Positions 54,098 to 63,878 are shown, numbered from the stretch's first letter. The stretch: DNA of 64,000 bases from JBCBWG01 sp038523925 (GCA_038523925.1 JBCBIY010000005.1:62001-126000); one strand, 5' to 3'. Made by a program: numbers and translations. The notes: a model not told the origin generated them from the letters alone.

Positions 54098-54367
54098 TCA
54101 GCCGGACGCCGCAACGCGCGCGATCTCAGCCTTAAGAGCGGCGAGTTCCTTTTCAGTGTCGGCAAACGCATTCGCCGCCCGGCCCGAGCGCCCATACCAG
54201 TAGCGCGCGTTCGTCAGATCGCCTTCCATGACGTGCACGATCGCGTGCAGCCAATCCGCAAGTGGGTCGCCTTCGTGCGCCTGCGCCGTCACATGTGCCG
54301 ACTGCCAGTCGCCGGCTGCGGCCTGTTCGGCTGCCTCGGCGAGCGCCTGATGTTTGGTGTCCATCAT
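54098..54367 (-). CDS. small helical (TPR-like) protein
   Basis: 89 residues, two to three helices (HQALAEAAEQAAAGDWQSAH, WLHAIVHVMEGDLTNARYWY). It resembles a single TPR-like repeat used for protein contacts. Two adjacent ATG codons lie at the start. It is divergent from eno with 103 bp between; function unknown. Confidence 0.7.
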   Translation of the reverse strand: MMDTKHQALAEAAEQAAAGDWQSAHVTAQAHEGDPLADWLHAIVHVMEGDLTNARYWYGRSGRAANAFADTEKELAALKAEIARVAASG

Positions 54368-54470
54368 CTCGTCCTGTGTGCTGTCTGCTGTTTGACGTCT
54401 GACGTCTTCAGCTTTCAATCGAACCACGCTAGACACGGCCACGCAAAGCCCACGCCCACGGAGCCGCCCT

Positions 54471-55760
54471 ATGACTGCAATCCTCGACATCGTCGGACGC
54501 GAGATTCTCGATAGCCGCGGCAACCCGACGGTCGAAGTCGATGTCATCCTCGAGGACGGCACGCTTGGCCGCGCGGCCGTCCCGTCCGGTGCCTCGACGG
54601 GCGCACACGAGGCCAACGAGCTGCGCGACGGCGACAAGGCCCGCTATCTCGGCAAGGGCGTGACTAAGGCGGTTGCGGCCGTCAACGAGGAGATCTTCAA
54701 CGCGATCAGCGGGATGGAGGCGGAGGACCAGCGCCGGATTGATCATGCGATGATCCGGCTTGATGGCACGGCGAACAAGTCGAAGCTCGGCGCCAACGCA
54801 ATCCTCGGCACGTCGCTCGCGGTCGCGAAGGCGGCGGCTGAGACAAGCGGGCTCGCGCTCTATCGCTACCTCGGCGGGGCCGACGCGCATGTGCTTCCCG
54901 TACCGATGATGAACATCATCAACGGCGGCGCGCACGCCGACAATCCGATCGACATCCAGGAGTTCATGATCATGCCGGTCGGCGCGGAAAGTTGCGCCGA
55001 AGCGATCCGGTTCGGCGCTGAGATCTTCCACACACTGAAGAAGAAGCTGTCGGAAGCAGGTCACGGCACAAACGTCGGCGATGAGGGCGGGTTTGCACCG
55101 AACCTCAAGTCAACCGACGAGGCGCTGGGCTTTATCATGTCGTCGATCGAGGCTGCCGGTTACCGGCCTGGCGACCAGATCATGCTCGCACTGGATTGCG
55201 CTTCGACTGAATACTTCGCTGACGGCCGCTATACGCTTGGCGGTGAAGATAAGGTGCTCGACGCTGGCGCGATGTCCGACTACCTCGCCGATCTCGTCAG
55301 CCGATATCCGATCGTCTCAATTGAAGATGGCATGGCCGAAGACGATTGGGACGGCTGGAAGGCGCTGACCGACAAGATCGGCAACCGCTGCCAGCTCGTT
55401 GGCGATGACCTGTTTGTGACCAACCCAGAGCGGCTCGGGCGCGGCATCGCCGACGGCGTCGGCAACTCGATCCTGGTCAAGGTCAATCAGATCGGCTCGC
55501 TGACCGAAACGCTGGACGCGGTCCGCCTCGCGCATACGAATAGCTACACCGCCGTCATCTCACACCGGTCCGGTGAAACGGAAGACGCAACCATCGCCGA
55601 CCTCGCCGTTGCAACGAACGCCGGCCAGATCAAAACCGGTTCGCTGTCGCGCTCCGACCGGCTTGCGAAATACAACCAGTTGATCCGCATCGAGGAAGAC
55701 CTGGGCGATACGGCAGCGTTTGCCGGGCGCAGCGTTATTCCGAACGGCGCGAGCGCGTGA
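54471..55760 (+). CDS. eno: enolase (phosphopyruvate hydratase)
   Basis: 429 residues. Converts 2-phosphoglycerate to phosphoenolpyruvate. N-terminal GNPTVEVDV, the metal-binding DCASTEYF region, IEDGMAEDDWDGW and SHRSGETEDATIADLAV are complete. It heads an eno-ftsB-pdh block. Confidence 0.97.
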   Translation: MTAILDIVGREILDSRGNPTVEVDVILEDGTLGRAAVPSGASTGAHEANELRDGDKARYLGKGVTKAVAAVNEEIFNAISGMEAEDQRRIDHAMIRLDGTANKSKLGANAILGTSLAVAKAAAETSGLALYRYLGGADAHVLPVPMMNIINGGAHADNPIDIQEFMIMPVGAESCAEAIRFGAEIFHTLKKKLSEAGHGTNVGDEGGFAPNLKSTDEALGFIMSSIEAAGYRPGDQIMLALDCASTEYFADGRYTLGGEDKVLDAGAMSDYLADLVSRYPIVSIEDGMAEDDWDGWKALTDKIGNRCQLVGDDLFVTNPERLGRGIADGVGNSILVKVNQIGSLTETLDAVRLAHTNSYTAVISHRSGETEDATIADLAVATNAGQIKTGSLSRSDRLAKYNQLIRIEEDLGDTAAFAGRSVIPNGASA

Positions 55761-55811
55761 AAATGGCTCACGGCTTTACCGCGCATTAAGCGCCGCGGCC
55801 CTAGGTTTAGA

Positions 55812-55831
55812 GCGTTCGCCCCGGCGAACGC
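55812..55831. other. strong inverted repeat after eno
   Basis: GCGTTCGCC and GGCGAACGC separated by two bases. No T-run follows, so it could be a Rho-independent-like pause, a transcript stabiliser or a protein site. Confidence 0.4.
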
Positions 55832-55878
55832 CGGCGCGCTTGTTGTGCGTTCGCGCCGAATCCCGCATCGGATCTTGC

Positions 55879-56175
55879 ATGAACCGTCCTCGCAAAGCGC
55901 TCTTTGTGTTGCTGACTGCGCTTCTGATTACGGCCTACTTCACGCATCATATCCGCTCAGGACGCTACGGACTTGAGGCGCAGGCGCGGCTCAAGGCGGA
56001 CTTGTTGGTCGTCGACCGTCAGGGCCGTAGTCTCAAGTCCGTACGCTCTGACCTCAAACGCGAGATCGCGCTGTTGACCACGGCGCCGCCGAGCCCCGAT
56101 CTTGTCGAAGAGATTGCCCGATCCGACCTCGGCTTTGCCTATCCAGGCGACCGGATCATCATCCTCCGCGATTAG
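55879..56175 (+). CDS. ftsB: septum formation initiator FtsB (DivIC family)
   Basis: 98 residues. A short cytosolic part, one transmembrane helix (about 7-25), and a periplasmic coiled coil (GLEAQARLKADLLVVDRQG) are followed by the C-terminal LGFAYPGDRIIIL. FtsB forms the FtsQLB complex of the divisome. The eno-ftsB linkage is common in proteobacteria and favours this over other short coiled-coil proteins. Confidence 0.85.
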   Translation: MNRPRKALFVLLTALLITAYFTHHIRSGRYGLEAQARLKADLLVVDRQGRSLKSVRSDLKREIALLTTAPPSPDLVEEIARSDLGFAYPGDRIIILRD

Positions 56176-56333
56176 GCGTCCTCCTGCGCTGCAACAGGCC
56201 GGCTCTGGGGCACTTTGTGCTTAACGCCGGCGCACCTTGACCATGGCGCTGACCGTCCAGATGTCGTACAGACGGGCCAGTCCTCCGGCGGAAAGTTTCG
56301 CAGCTTTCCAGCCCTCTCTCCCTGGAGCCTCCG

Positions 56334-57365
56334 ATGCAGTTTTCATCGCCCTCTTCGGCCACGACCGTGAACGTCGCACCCGTCGAGTTCTCCCGCGAGG
56401 AAGAGCTGCACGCCTACAAGGAGATGCTCCTCATTCGCCGTTTCGAAGAGAAGGCGGGCCAGCTCTATGGGATGGGATTTATCGGCGGCTTCTGTCACCT
56501 CTACATCGGACAGGAAGCCGTCGTCGTCGGACTTCAGATGTCGTCGAAAGAGGGCGATCAGGTCATCACGACCTATCGCGACCACGGCCACATGCTGGCG
56601 ACCGGCATGGACCCCAAAGGCGTCATGGCCGAGCTGACCGGCCGGCAAGGTGGCTACAGCCGCGGCAAGGGCGGCTCGATGCACATGTTCTCGAAGGAGA
56701 AGCACTTCTACGGCGGCCACGGCATCGTCGGCGCATCTGTCCCGATCGGCGCCGGCCTCGCCTTCGCAAATACGTACCGAGAGAACGACAACGTCTGCTT
56801 CTGCTACTTCGGCGATGGCGCCGCCAACCAGGGCCAGGTCTACGAGACCTTCAACATGGCGAAGCTTTGGAACCTGCCGGTCGTGTTCGTCATCGAGAAC
56901 AACCGCTATGCGATGGGCACATCGATTGAACGCTCGGCGGCGACAACCGACTTCTCCCAGCGCGGTGCCTCGTTCGACATTCCGGGCGAGAAGGTCAACG
57001 GCATGGATGTGCGCGCGGTGAAGGCGGCCGGCGAACGTGTCGTCTCGCAAATGCGGCAGGGCTCAGGCCCCTACATCCTTGAGCTGATGACGTACCGCTA
57101 CCGCGGCCACTCCATGTCGGATCCGGCGAAGTACCGGACGCGCGAGGAGGTCGACAAAGTCCGCTCCGAGCAGGACCCCATCGAAATGGTCCGCGCGCGC
57201 ATGCTGGAGCGCCAGCTCGCGTCCGAAGATGAGCTGAAGCAGATCGACAAGGACATCCGCGCGATCATCAACGAGGCGGCCGAATTCGCACAGAACGATC
57301 CGGAGCCGGATCCGAGCGAGCTCTTCACTGACATCCTGCTCGAGCCGCGCGAAGCAGCGGAGTAA
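56334..57365 (+). CDS. pdhA: pyruvate dehydrogenase E1 component subunit alpha
   Basis: 343 residues. The thiamine-diphosphate motif begins GDGAANQGQVYE and ends NNRYAMGT. The phosphorylation-loop region YRGHSMSDPAKYR is present. With E1 beta it decarboxylates pyruvate and acetylates E2 lipoyl groups. First gene of the pdh operon. Confidence 0.96.
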   Translation: MQFSSPSSATTVNVAPVEFSREEELHAYKEMLLIRRFEEKAGQLYGMGFIGGFCHLYIGQEAVVVGLQMSSKEGDQVITTYRDHGHMLATGMDPKGVMAELTGRQGGYSRGKGGSMHMFSKEKHFYGGHGIVGASVPIGAGLAFANTYRENDNVCFCYFGDGAANQGQVYETFNMAKLWNLPVVFVIENNRYAMGTSIERSAATTDFSQRGASFDIPGEKVNGMDVRAVKAAGERVVSQMRQGSGPYILELMTYRYRGHSMSDPAKYRTREEVDKVRSEQDPIEMVRARMLERQLASEDELKQIDKDIRAIINEAAEFAQNDPEPDPSELFTDILLEPREAAE

Positions 57366-57377
57366 GGCAGAGCTCGC

Positions 57378-57683
57378 ATGGCGACCATTAAGGCCATATC
57401 GGCGCTGATCTTCATCGTCATCGGTGTGTGGATGGCGATCCTGATCGCGTGCCAGTTCATGGCCATGCGCTACGTCGCGGCAAACGAGGTCTGGAAGTAC
57501 AAGCAGGCCGTCCGCAAATGGCGCTTTGACGATGCGGCTGAAGTCATTGAGCCTGAGGGGATGATCTGGCTCGATCGCGTGCGCAAGCTCCTGCAGTCGG
57601 GCCTTGTCCTGCTCGGCATCGCAGCCTTCATGGCCGTCGGCATCATCATCTTTGGACCGGAACTCGTGAAGGAGGGGACATGA
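57378..57683 (+). CDS. small membrane protein inside the pdh operon
   Basis: 101 residues with two transmembrane helices (about 7-30 and 72-93) and a charged middle (KYKQAVRKWRFDDAAEVIE). It begins 12 bp after pdhA and its stop overlaps the next small frame, so it is in the pdh transcript. Not recognised as a PDH subunit. Confidence 0.7.
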   Translation: MATIKAISALIFIVIGVWMAILIACQFMAMRYVAANEVWKYKQAVRKWRFDDAAEVIEPEGMIWLDRVRKLLQSGLVLLGIAAFMAVGIIIFGPELVKEGT

Positions 57684-57850
57684 CCAACCTCTCGATTGAT
57701 CCTGTGACCTGCGCGGACCTTGAAAAGGCGCCGCCACATCGAAGCGCCGAGATCATCACCTGCCAACCTCTCGCCCAAGCGCGGCCGACGGCCCCCTCAG
57801 GCCGTTCGACCCGCCCCGCCAAGCCTGACACCCGTACAGACACCAACTGA
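57680..57850 (+). CDS. 56-residue reading frame before pdhB
   Basis: ATG at 57680 follows GGAGGGG closely and overlaps the previous stop (ATGA). The product is Pro/Thr/Arg-rich and probably unstructured. It ends 9 bp before pdhB. The ribosome site and coupling favour translation; it may be a translational relay or a short protein. Coding status uncertain. Confidence 0.4.
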   Translation: MTNLSIDPVTCADLEKAPPHRSAEIITCQPLAQARPTAPSGRSTRPAKPDTRTDTN

Positions 57851-57859
57851 GAAGACCGT

Positions 57860-59242
57860 ATGCCGACGCAAGTACTCATGCCCGCGCTGTCTCCGACGAT
57901 GGAAGAAGGCAAGCTCGCCAAGTGGCTTGTCGCCGAAGGCGATGACGTCACGTCGGGCATGGTCATCGCCGAGATCGAGACCGACAAGGCAACCATGGAG
58001 GTCGAGGCAGTCGACGAGGGCAAACTTGGCAAGATCCTCATCGACGAGGGGACCGAGGGCGTAAAGGTCAACACGCCCATCGCTGTGATCCTCGATGAAG
58101 GCGAGGACGCTTCTGCCGTCAACACGTCTGCGCCGCCGCCTCCAGCCGCTGCCAACGGGGCTTCGGCGCCAAGCGCCGAGCCGGCCAAGGTCGACACCAC
58201 CAGCATCGAGACGCCGCTGCGCGTTGCGCCAGCCGAAGCCGAACTGCCGGCGGGCACGGAGTTCTCCGCGATCACCATGCGCGAAGCTTTGCGTGATGCG
58301 ATGGCCGAGGAGATGCGCCGCGATAAAGACGTCTTCCTCATGGGCGAGGAAGTCGCGCAGTACCAGGGCGCTTACAAGGTAAGTCAGGGCCTGCTCGACG
58401 AGTTCGGCGAGAAGCGCGTGATCGACACCCCGATCACCGAGCAGGGGTTTGCCGGCATCGGTGTTGGTGCCGCGATGGCCGGCCTGAAACCCATCGTCGA
58501 GTTTATGACCTGGAACTTCGCCATGCAGGCGATCGACCAGATCATCAACTCGGCTGCGAAGACGCTCTATATGTCGGGCGGTCAGATGGGCTGCCCAATC
58601 GTTTTCCGTGGCCCGAACGGCGCGGCAGCCCGCGTCGCGGCTCAGCACTCGCAGTGCTATTCGGCGTGGTACGCCCATTGCCCAGGGCTGAAGGTCGTCG
58701 CGCCGTCCAATGCGGCTGACGCCAAGGGCCTCCTGAAGTCCGCCATTCGCGATCCGAACCCGGTACTCGTCCTTGAAAACGAGATCCTCTATGGCGCGGC
58801 GTCCGATGTTCCGATGCTTGACGACTTTACGATCCCGATCGGCAAAGCGCGGCTGGTGCGCGAGGGCGACGGCGTCACAATCGTCTCGTTTGCGCGCGGG
58901 ATGACCTACGCCCTCGATGCAGCCGAACAGCTTGCCCAAGATGGGATCGAGGCCGAGGTCATCGATCTGCGCTCATTGCGCCCAATCGATTGGGACACGA
59001 TCCTGAAATCGGTGCGCAAGACCAACCGGATCGTGACCGTCGAGGAAGCCTGGCCCGTCTGTTCGATCGGCTCTGAGATCTGCGCGCAAGTCGCCATTCA
59101 AGCGTTCGACTATCTGGACGCGCCGCCGGCCAAAGTTTCGGGCGCCGATGTGCCAATGCCGTACGCCGCGAACCTGGAGCAACTGGCGCTGCCATCGAGC
59201 GCACAGGTGGTCGAGGCCGCCAAGACCGTCTGCTACGCCTGA
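57860..59242 (+). CDS. pdhB: pyruvate dehydrogenase E1 component subunit beta, with lipoyl domain
   Basis: 460 residues. Residues 1-80 form a lipoyl domain (attachment Lys in IETDKATMEVE), linked by an Ala/Pro-rich spacer to the E1 beta core (TEQGFAGIGVGAAMAGLKP, WNFAMQAIDQIINSAAK). A lipoyl domain on E1 beta is typical of several alphaproteobacteria. It is very similar to that of the E2 gene next door. Confidence 0.95.
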   Translation: MPTQVLMPALSPTMEEGKLAKWLVAEGDDVTSGMVIAEIETDKATMEVEAVDEGKLGKILIDEGTEGVKVNTPIAVILDEGEDASAVNTSAPPPPAAANGASAPSAEPAKVDTTSIETPLRVAPAEAELPAGTEFSAITMREALRDAMAEEMRRDKDVFLMGEEVAQYQGAYKVSQGLLDEFGEKRVIDTPITEQGFAGIGVGAAMAGLKPIVEFMTWNFAMQAIDQIINSAAKTLYMSGGQMGCPIVFRGPNGAAARVAAQHSQCYSAWYAHCPGLKVVAPSNAADAKGLLKSAIRDPNPVLVLENEILYGAASDVPMLDDFTIPIGKARLVREGDGVTIVSFARGMTYALDAAEQLAQDGIEAEVIDLRSLRPIDWDTILKSVRKTNRIVTVEEAWPVCSIGSEICAQVAIQAFDYLDAPPAKVSGADVPMPYAANLEQLALPSSAQVVEAAKTVCYA

Positions 59243-59261
59243 GGCTCAGGAGGCACCAGCA

Positions 59262-59420
59262 ATGCCGCAAGTCCACCAGCTTCGCCGAGCGACGTCCGCT
59301 GACCTGAAGTACGCGGCTCGCCGCTTCTCGGGTGACCTGACTTGGACGTCCTTCGGGCCGGCGGATGCCTGCGACACGCCATTCGACGCCGCCCCGCACA
59401 CGCAACAGTCTTCGAACTGA
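59262..59420 (+). CDS. 52-residue reading frame between pdhB and pdhC
   Basis: ATG at 59262 with AGGAGG eight bases upstream, 19 bp after pdhB and 11 bp before the pdhC start. The sequence (TSADLKYAARRFSGDLTW) does not resemble the other small frame. Good ribosome site and spacing suggest translation; no function known. Confidence 0.4.
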   Translation: MPQVHQLRRATSADLKYAARRFSGDLTWTSFGPADACDTPFDAAPHTQQSSN

Positions 59421-59431
59421 GACCGCTCGAT

Positions 59432-60802
59432 ATGCCGATCAACATCCTTATGCCCGCCCTTTCGCCGACGATGGAGGAGGGCAAGCTTGCCAAGTGGCTC
59501 GTGAAGGAAGGCGACGAGGTCTCGTCCGGCGCTGTTCTCGCGGAAATCGAAACCGACAAGGCGACGATGGAAGTCGAGGCGATCGACGAAGGGACAGTCG
59601 GCAAGATCCTCGTTGATGAGGGCGCCGAAGGTGTGAAGGTCAACACGCCGATCGCAGTGCTGCTGGAGGAGGGCGAGGACCCATCCGCCATTTCCGATAG
59701 CCCGGCCGCCGCACCTCCGCCTGCAAGCAAGAGCGCCGCCGAAGCTGCAAAGCCCGAGGCGTCTTCGGAGCCGAAAGCCAATGGCACAGTCCCGCCGGCG
59801 CAGGCGCAGCAGGCGGCGCCGCAGCCGGAGAAGCGGGCCGCAAGCGGCACGGGCGAGCGCGTGTTCGCCTCGCCGTTGGCGCGTCGGCTTGCGAAAGACA
59901 ACGGCCTCGACCTCGCACAGCTCACCGGCAGTGGGCCGCATGGGCGGATCGTCAAGTCGGACATCGAGACCGCGCTTGAGACGGGCGCCGGCAAGGACGC
60001 CCCCGGGACCGCGGTCGCAACCACCGGTGCGGCGGCTGCGGCGGCCGGCCCAGGACTTCTCCAGGCAATGCCCGATAAGCAGGTGCTGCAGCTCTATGAG
60101 GAAGGCACGTACGATGTCGTCCCACACGACGGCATGCGCAAGGTCATCGCCCAGCGCCTCACGCAGTCCAAGCAAACCGTCCCGCACTTCTACCTGACGC
60201 TGGACTGCCGCCTCGATGAACTCTTGCGGTCACGTTCGCGCATGAACGATGTCGCGCCGAAAGAAGGTCCCCGCGCCTACAAGCTTTCGGTCAATGACTT
60301 CATCATCAAGGCACTCGCGCTTGCGCTGCAGGACGTGCCAAACGCAAATGCAAGCTGGACCGATGGCGGCATGCTCCACCATCGCCACTCCGACGTCGGC
60401 GTGGCGGTCGCGATCGAAGGCGGCCTCTTCACTCCGATCATCCGGCATGCGGAAATGAAGACGCTGTCTGAGATCTCAAACGAGATGAAGGATCTTGCGG
60501 GCCGCGCGCGCAACCGCCGCCTCGCACCCCACGAGTATCAAGGCGGCACCACGTCGATTTCGAATCTCGGCATGTTCGGCATCAAAGAGTTCGACGCCGT
60601 CATCAACCCGCCGCACGCGACGATCCTCGCGGTCGGCGCAGGCATCAAGCAGCCGGTCGTCACCGGCGACACGGTCGAGGTCGCGACTGTTATGAGCTGC
60701 ACGCTGTCGTGCGATCACCGCGTCGTCGATGGCGCGCTTGGCGCTGAGCTTTTGAACGCATTTAAAAGCTACATCGAAGACCCGGTGCGGATGCTGGTGT
60801 AA
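59432..60802 (+). CDS. pdhC: dihydrolipoamide acetyltransferase (PDH E2)
   Basis: 456 residues. An N-terminal lipoyl domain (1-80), a peripheral-subunit-binding domain (SPLARRLAKDNGLDLAQLTG, then PHGRIVKSDIE) and the catalytic domain ending in HRVVDGALGAELL, with the active His and Asp. It forms the PDH core. Start 59432 (MPINILMPAL) is clear from the lipoyl domain. E3 (lpd) is not in the window. Confidence 0.96.
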   Translation: MPINILMPALSPTMEEGKLAKWLVKEGDEVSSGAVLAEIETDKATMEVEAIDEGTVGKILVDEGAEGVKVNTPIAVLLEEGEDPSAISDSPAAAPPPASKSAAEAAKPEASSEPKANGTVPPAQAQQAAPQPEKRAASGTGERVFASPLARRLAKDNGLDLAQLTGSGPHGRIVKSDIETALETGAGKDAPGTAVATTGAAAAAAGPGLLQAMPDKQVLQLYEEGTYDVVPHDGMRKVIAQRLTQSKQTVPHFYLTLDCRLDELLRSRSRMNDVAPKEGPRAYKLSVNDFIIKALALALQDVPNANASWTDGGMLHHRHSDVGVAVAIEGGLFTPIIRHAEMKTLSEISNEMKDLAGRARNRRLAPHEYQGGTTSISNLGMFGIKEFDAVINPPHATILAVGAGIKQPVVTGDTVEVATVMSCTLSCDHRVVDGALGAELLNAFKSYIEDPVRMLV

Positions 60803-60811
60803 CGCCCCGGC

Positions 60812-61492
60812 TTATCTCGCGGCGGCGGCTTCGGCCGCCTCGCGGATGGCTGCGATGTTGGCTGCATACGCGGCCCGCCCGCCCTTGAAGACGGCGGAAC
60901 CCGCAACGAAAACGTTGGCGCCGGCTTGGGCCGCCTCGCCGACCGTTTCAGGCGTCACGCCGCCGTCAAGCTCGATGTCGATGTCGCGGTCGCCGATGAG
61001 GTCGCGCACTTCGCTGATCTTGGGCAGGACGGCGCCGATGAACGATTGCCCGCCGAAGCCTGGGTTGACGGTCATCAAGAGCACGAGATCGACGCGATCA
61101 AGGACGTGGGTGACAGCTGCCGCTGGCGTCGCCGGGTTGATCGCGACGCCGGCCTTTTTGCCGAGTGCCTTGATTGCCTGCAGCGAGCGGTCGAGGTGTG
61201 GCCCGGCCTCAGCGTGCACGGTGATCAGGTCCGACCCAGCTTCAGCGAAGTCTTCGAGGTAGGGGTCCGCCGGCGCGATCATCAGGTGGCAATCGAATGG
61301 CTTCGATGACGACTTGCGCGCATGCCCTATGACGGGTGCGCCGAACGTAATGTTCGGCACGAAATGCCCGTCCATCACGTCAAGATGGATCCAGTCGGCG
61401 CCCGCCTCATCAACCGCCCGGATCTCGTCTCCGATCATTGAGAAGTCTGCGGACAGGATCGACGGGGCAATTCGGATCGGGCGTGGCATCAT
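60812..61492 (-). CDS. rpe: ribulose-phosphate 3-epimerase
   Basis: 226 residues, TIM barrel. Motifs APSILSADF, WIHLDVMDGHFVPN, VHAEAG, MTVNPGFGGQSF and ELDGGVTPET contain the metal and acid/base residues. It interconverts ribulose- and xylulose-5-phosphate. Convergent with pdhC by 9 bp. Met codons at 61510, 61492 and 61489 compete. Confidence 0.95.
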   Translation of the reverse strand: MMPRPIRIAPSILSADFSMIGDEIRAVDEAGADWIHLDVMDGHFVPNITFGAPVIGHARKSSSKPFDCHLMIAPADPYLEDFAEAGSDLITVHAEAGPHLDRSLQAIKALGKKAGVAINPATPAAAVTHVLDRVDLVLLMTVNPGFGGQSFIGAVLPKISEVRDLIGDRDIDIELDGGVTPETVGEAAQAGANVFVAGSAVFKGGRAAYAANIAAIREAAEAAAAR

Positions 61493-61552
61493 TGGGTCTT
61501 CCGGGCTCAACTCCCGCGTCTGTGCAACCCGGAGCGCGAGCGGTCAAGACGC

Positions 61553-62353
61553 TCAGACCCGTCCGGCATCAAGGCGGTGGACGAAGCCCTTCGTTTCCTC
61601 TGACAGCGCCGGATAGTAGTCGAACACCAGCGGGTCATGTCCCGGGATCACGTGTTGCGGCGTGGTCGCCAGCGTCTCGAGCCGCTCAAACGAGGCCAGC
61701 ATGTCTTCGATCGAATGCGCGATGACGAACGGCTTGCGCTTCTCATAGTTCTCGTAGAAGTGCGCGGCATCGACCGCGAGGACAATCCAGCCGCTTTCCG
61801 TGAGCACGCGAACCGACTGCATCCCCTTCGAGTGCCCGGGCGTGTGGTGCACCGTAATGCCGGGCGCGACCTCTGCGTCCCCGTTGTGGAACTGCACGCG
61901 GCCTGAATAGACGTTCTTCACCATCTCGCAGACGTGGTCGACCGTGAAGGGGTGCTTCAGCGTCTCAGAGCACATGCAGCGGCCGGTCGCGTACGCCATC
62001 TCCGCTTCCTGCAAGTGAAACCGCGCGTTTGGAAAATCGTCGAGCGTGCCGGCATGATCGAAGTGAAGGTGCGAGACGATCAGCGTCTCGATGCGCTCGA
62101 CCGGGATGCCGAGCCGTCCGAGCGCTTCCTGCGGCGTCAGCGTGATGGCGCGGCCACGTCGCTTTGCCTCGGCATGATTGAAGCCTGTATCGACCAGGAT
62201 CGTGCGGTTCTGATTGCGGATGACCCAGACGTAGAAGTCGATCGGCATGGGCGCTGCGTGATCGTCATCATTGATGAAATTGTTGCCACGCGTGCGCTGG
62301 GTCATCTCCGCATACTTGATTGCGAGCACCTCATACGTCTCGACTTCGGGCAC
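61553..62353 (-). CDS. N-acyl homoserine lactonase-like MBL hydrolase
   Basis: 266 residues. The HxHxDH motif is in VSHLHFDHAGTLDDF, with a further His in HTPGHSKGMQSV and the late Asp/His in VDAAHFY. The order and length match AHL lactonases (AttM/AhlD branch), so quorum quenching or another lactone hydrolysis is likely. No luxI/luxR pair lies nearby. Confidence 0.85.
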   Translation of the reverse strand: MPEVETYEVLAIKYAEMTQRTRGNNFINDDDHAAPMPIDFYVWVIRNQNRTILVDTGFNHAEAKRRGRAITLTPQEALGRLGIPVERIETLIVSHLHFDHAGTLDDFPNARFHLQEAEMAYATGRCMCSETLKHPFTVDHVCEMVKNVYSGRVQFHNGDAEVAPGITVHHTPGHSKGMQSVRVLTESGWIVLAVDAAHFYENYEKRKPFVIAHSIEDMLASFERLETLATTPQHVIPGHDPLVFDYYPALSEETKGFVHRLDAGRV

Positions 62354-62510
62354 AGTGCCTCTCCCTTATTTATTCACTTCACGGATACTGGATCAGGCCG
62401 GCCTGCGCGTCGACCACATTGGCCGCGGTCTTGATGCTGGCGGATGCGGCATCGGCGGGCTACATGGCGACAAGACAAACGCCCGCACGTGCTCACAAAG
62501 GCCTGATGCG

Positions 62511-63878
62511 ATGAACAACGCTTGGTTCTTCCAGGATTTGCTTGCGACGATTGCAGATCGCGGCCGAACGCTGCTGCCCGCGTCGCTGTTCAAAGGGGAT
62601 ACGGAGCTTGGGCTGCAGCAACTCGTTGAGGCGTTGATGTCCGGGCGCGGCGAGGCCTCGGGCGTCGCGATTGCGCGGCAGCTTCTGCGCCACTACGAGA
62701 TCCTCGAAGACGATCAGCAGCGCAGCGCCTTCTTCCGGTATCTGACTGCGCGGCTCAAAACCGATGAGACTGCGGCCGTCGCAGCGGCGACCGCTTACGC
62801 CGGCAACCCATCGCTTGAAACGCTTGCTGAGCTTCAAACCGCGATCGCAAGCCCGCAACAGGAATTTATGCGCCGGTTGAACCTCGCGCCGAACGGTACG
62901 GCGGCGATCGTGCGGATGCGGGCGGACCTCCTTAGGATCGGGGTCGACACGCCGGAACTCCGGCAGCTCGATGCGGACATGGTCCACCTGCTGCAGAGTT
63001 GGTTCAATCGCGGGTTTCTCGTCTTGAGGCGCATTGACTGGCAGACGTCGGCAGCCATCCTTGACCGCATCATTGCCTACGAGGCCGTGCACGAGATTGA
63101 CGGCTGGGAGGATCTGAAGCGCCGGCTCGATCCGGTCGATCGCCGCTGCTTCGGCTTCTTCCATCCCTCGCTCGTCGACGAACCGCTGATCTTCGTCGAA
63201 GTCGCGCTCATGCACGATATGCCGGCGAGCATCGGCGATGTCCTCAACGAGGCGCCGAAGTCCGACGCAGATCACCAGCAGCCACCGGCCGATCCGACCA
63301 CGGCCGTCTTCTATTCCATCTCGAACTGCCAAGAGGGCTTGCGCGGGATTTCGTTTGGCAACTTCCTGATCAAGCAAGTGGTCGCCGATCTGATGCAGGA
63401 CCACGCTTCCCTCAAGACATTCGTGACGCTCTCGCCGGTGCCGCGTTTCGCGCGCTGGCTGGCAGGCGCCCAGTTGCCGCCGGAAGCGACCGCCGTCCGC
63501 GATCAGCTCGCCGCCGACCCAGCCGATGCCGACCCTGCGGCAGTCGCTGCTCTCGCCGCGCGCTATTTCCTGACCGCGCGCACACCGACCGGCGCGGTCA
63601 TCGATCCCGTCGCACGCTTCCACCTCGGAAACGGGGCGCGGCTTGAGCGCATCAACGTGGCCGCCGACCCGTCAGCCAAAGCGCAATCGCAATCCCATGG
63701 CGTGATGGTAAACTACCTCTACGAGCCCCGCGAAATCGAGCGCAATCATGAGCAGTTTGCGAACCAGGGCACCGTCGCTGCGTCGAAGTCCGTGCGCGCA
63801 CTGCTGCGAGACCAGCACGCTGCTGACCCAACGCCTGCGCTGGGGGCCGCCGATGCGGCTGCGATGGAGCGGGCCTAG
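62511..63878 (+). CDS. malonyl-CoA decarboxylase
   Basis: 455 residues. The N-terminal helical domain and GNAT-like catalytic domain are seen in HPSLVDEPLIFVEVAL, SISNCQEGLRGISFGNFLIK and SHGVMVNYLYEPREIERNHE, whose Ser/His residues are catalytic. It turns malonyl-CoA to acetyl-CoA, acting in malonate use or fatty-acid control. Start 62511 (MNNAWFFQD) is preferred to upstream in-frame codons. No malonyl-CoA synthetase gene is adjacent. Confidence 0.93.
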   Translation: MNNAWFFQDLLATIADRGRTLLPASLFKGDTELGLQQLVEALMSGRGEASGVAIARQLLRHYEILEDDQQRSAFFRYLTARLKTDETAAVAAATAYAGNPSLETLAELQTAIASPQQEFMRRLNLAPNGTAAIVRMRADLLRIGVDTPELRQLDADMVHLLQSWFNRGFLVLRRIDWQTSAAILDRIIAYEAVHEIDGWEDLKRRLDPVDRRCFGFFHPSLVDEPLIFVEVALMHDMPASIGDVLNEAPKSDADHQQPPADPTTAVFYSISNCQEGLRGISFGNFLIKQVVADLMQDHASLKTFVTLSPVPRFARWLAGAQLPPEATAVRDQLAADPADADPAAVAALAARYFLTARTPTGAVIDPVARFHLGNGARLERINVAADPSAKAQSQSHGVMVNYLYEPREIERNHEQFANQGTVAASKSVRALLRDQHAADPTPALGAADAAAMERA

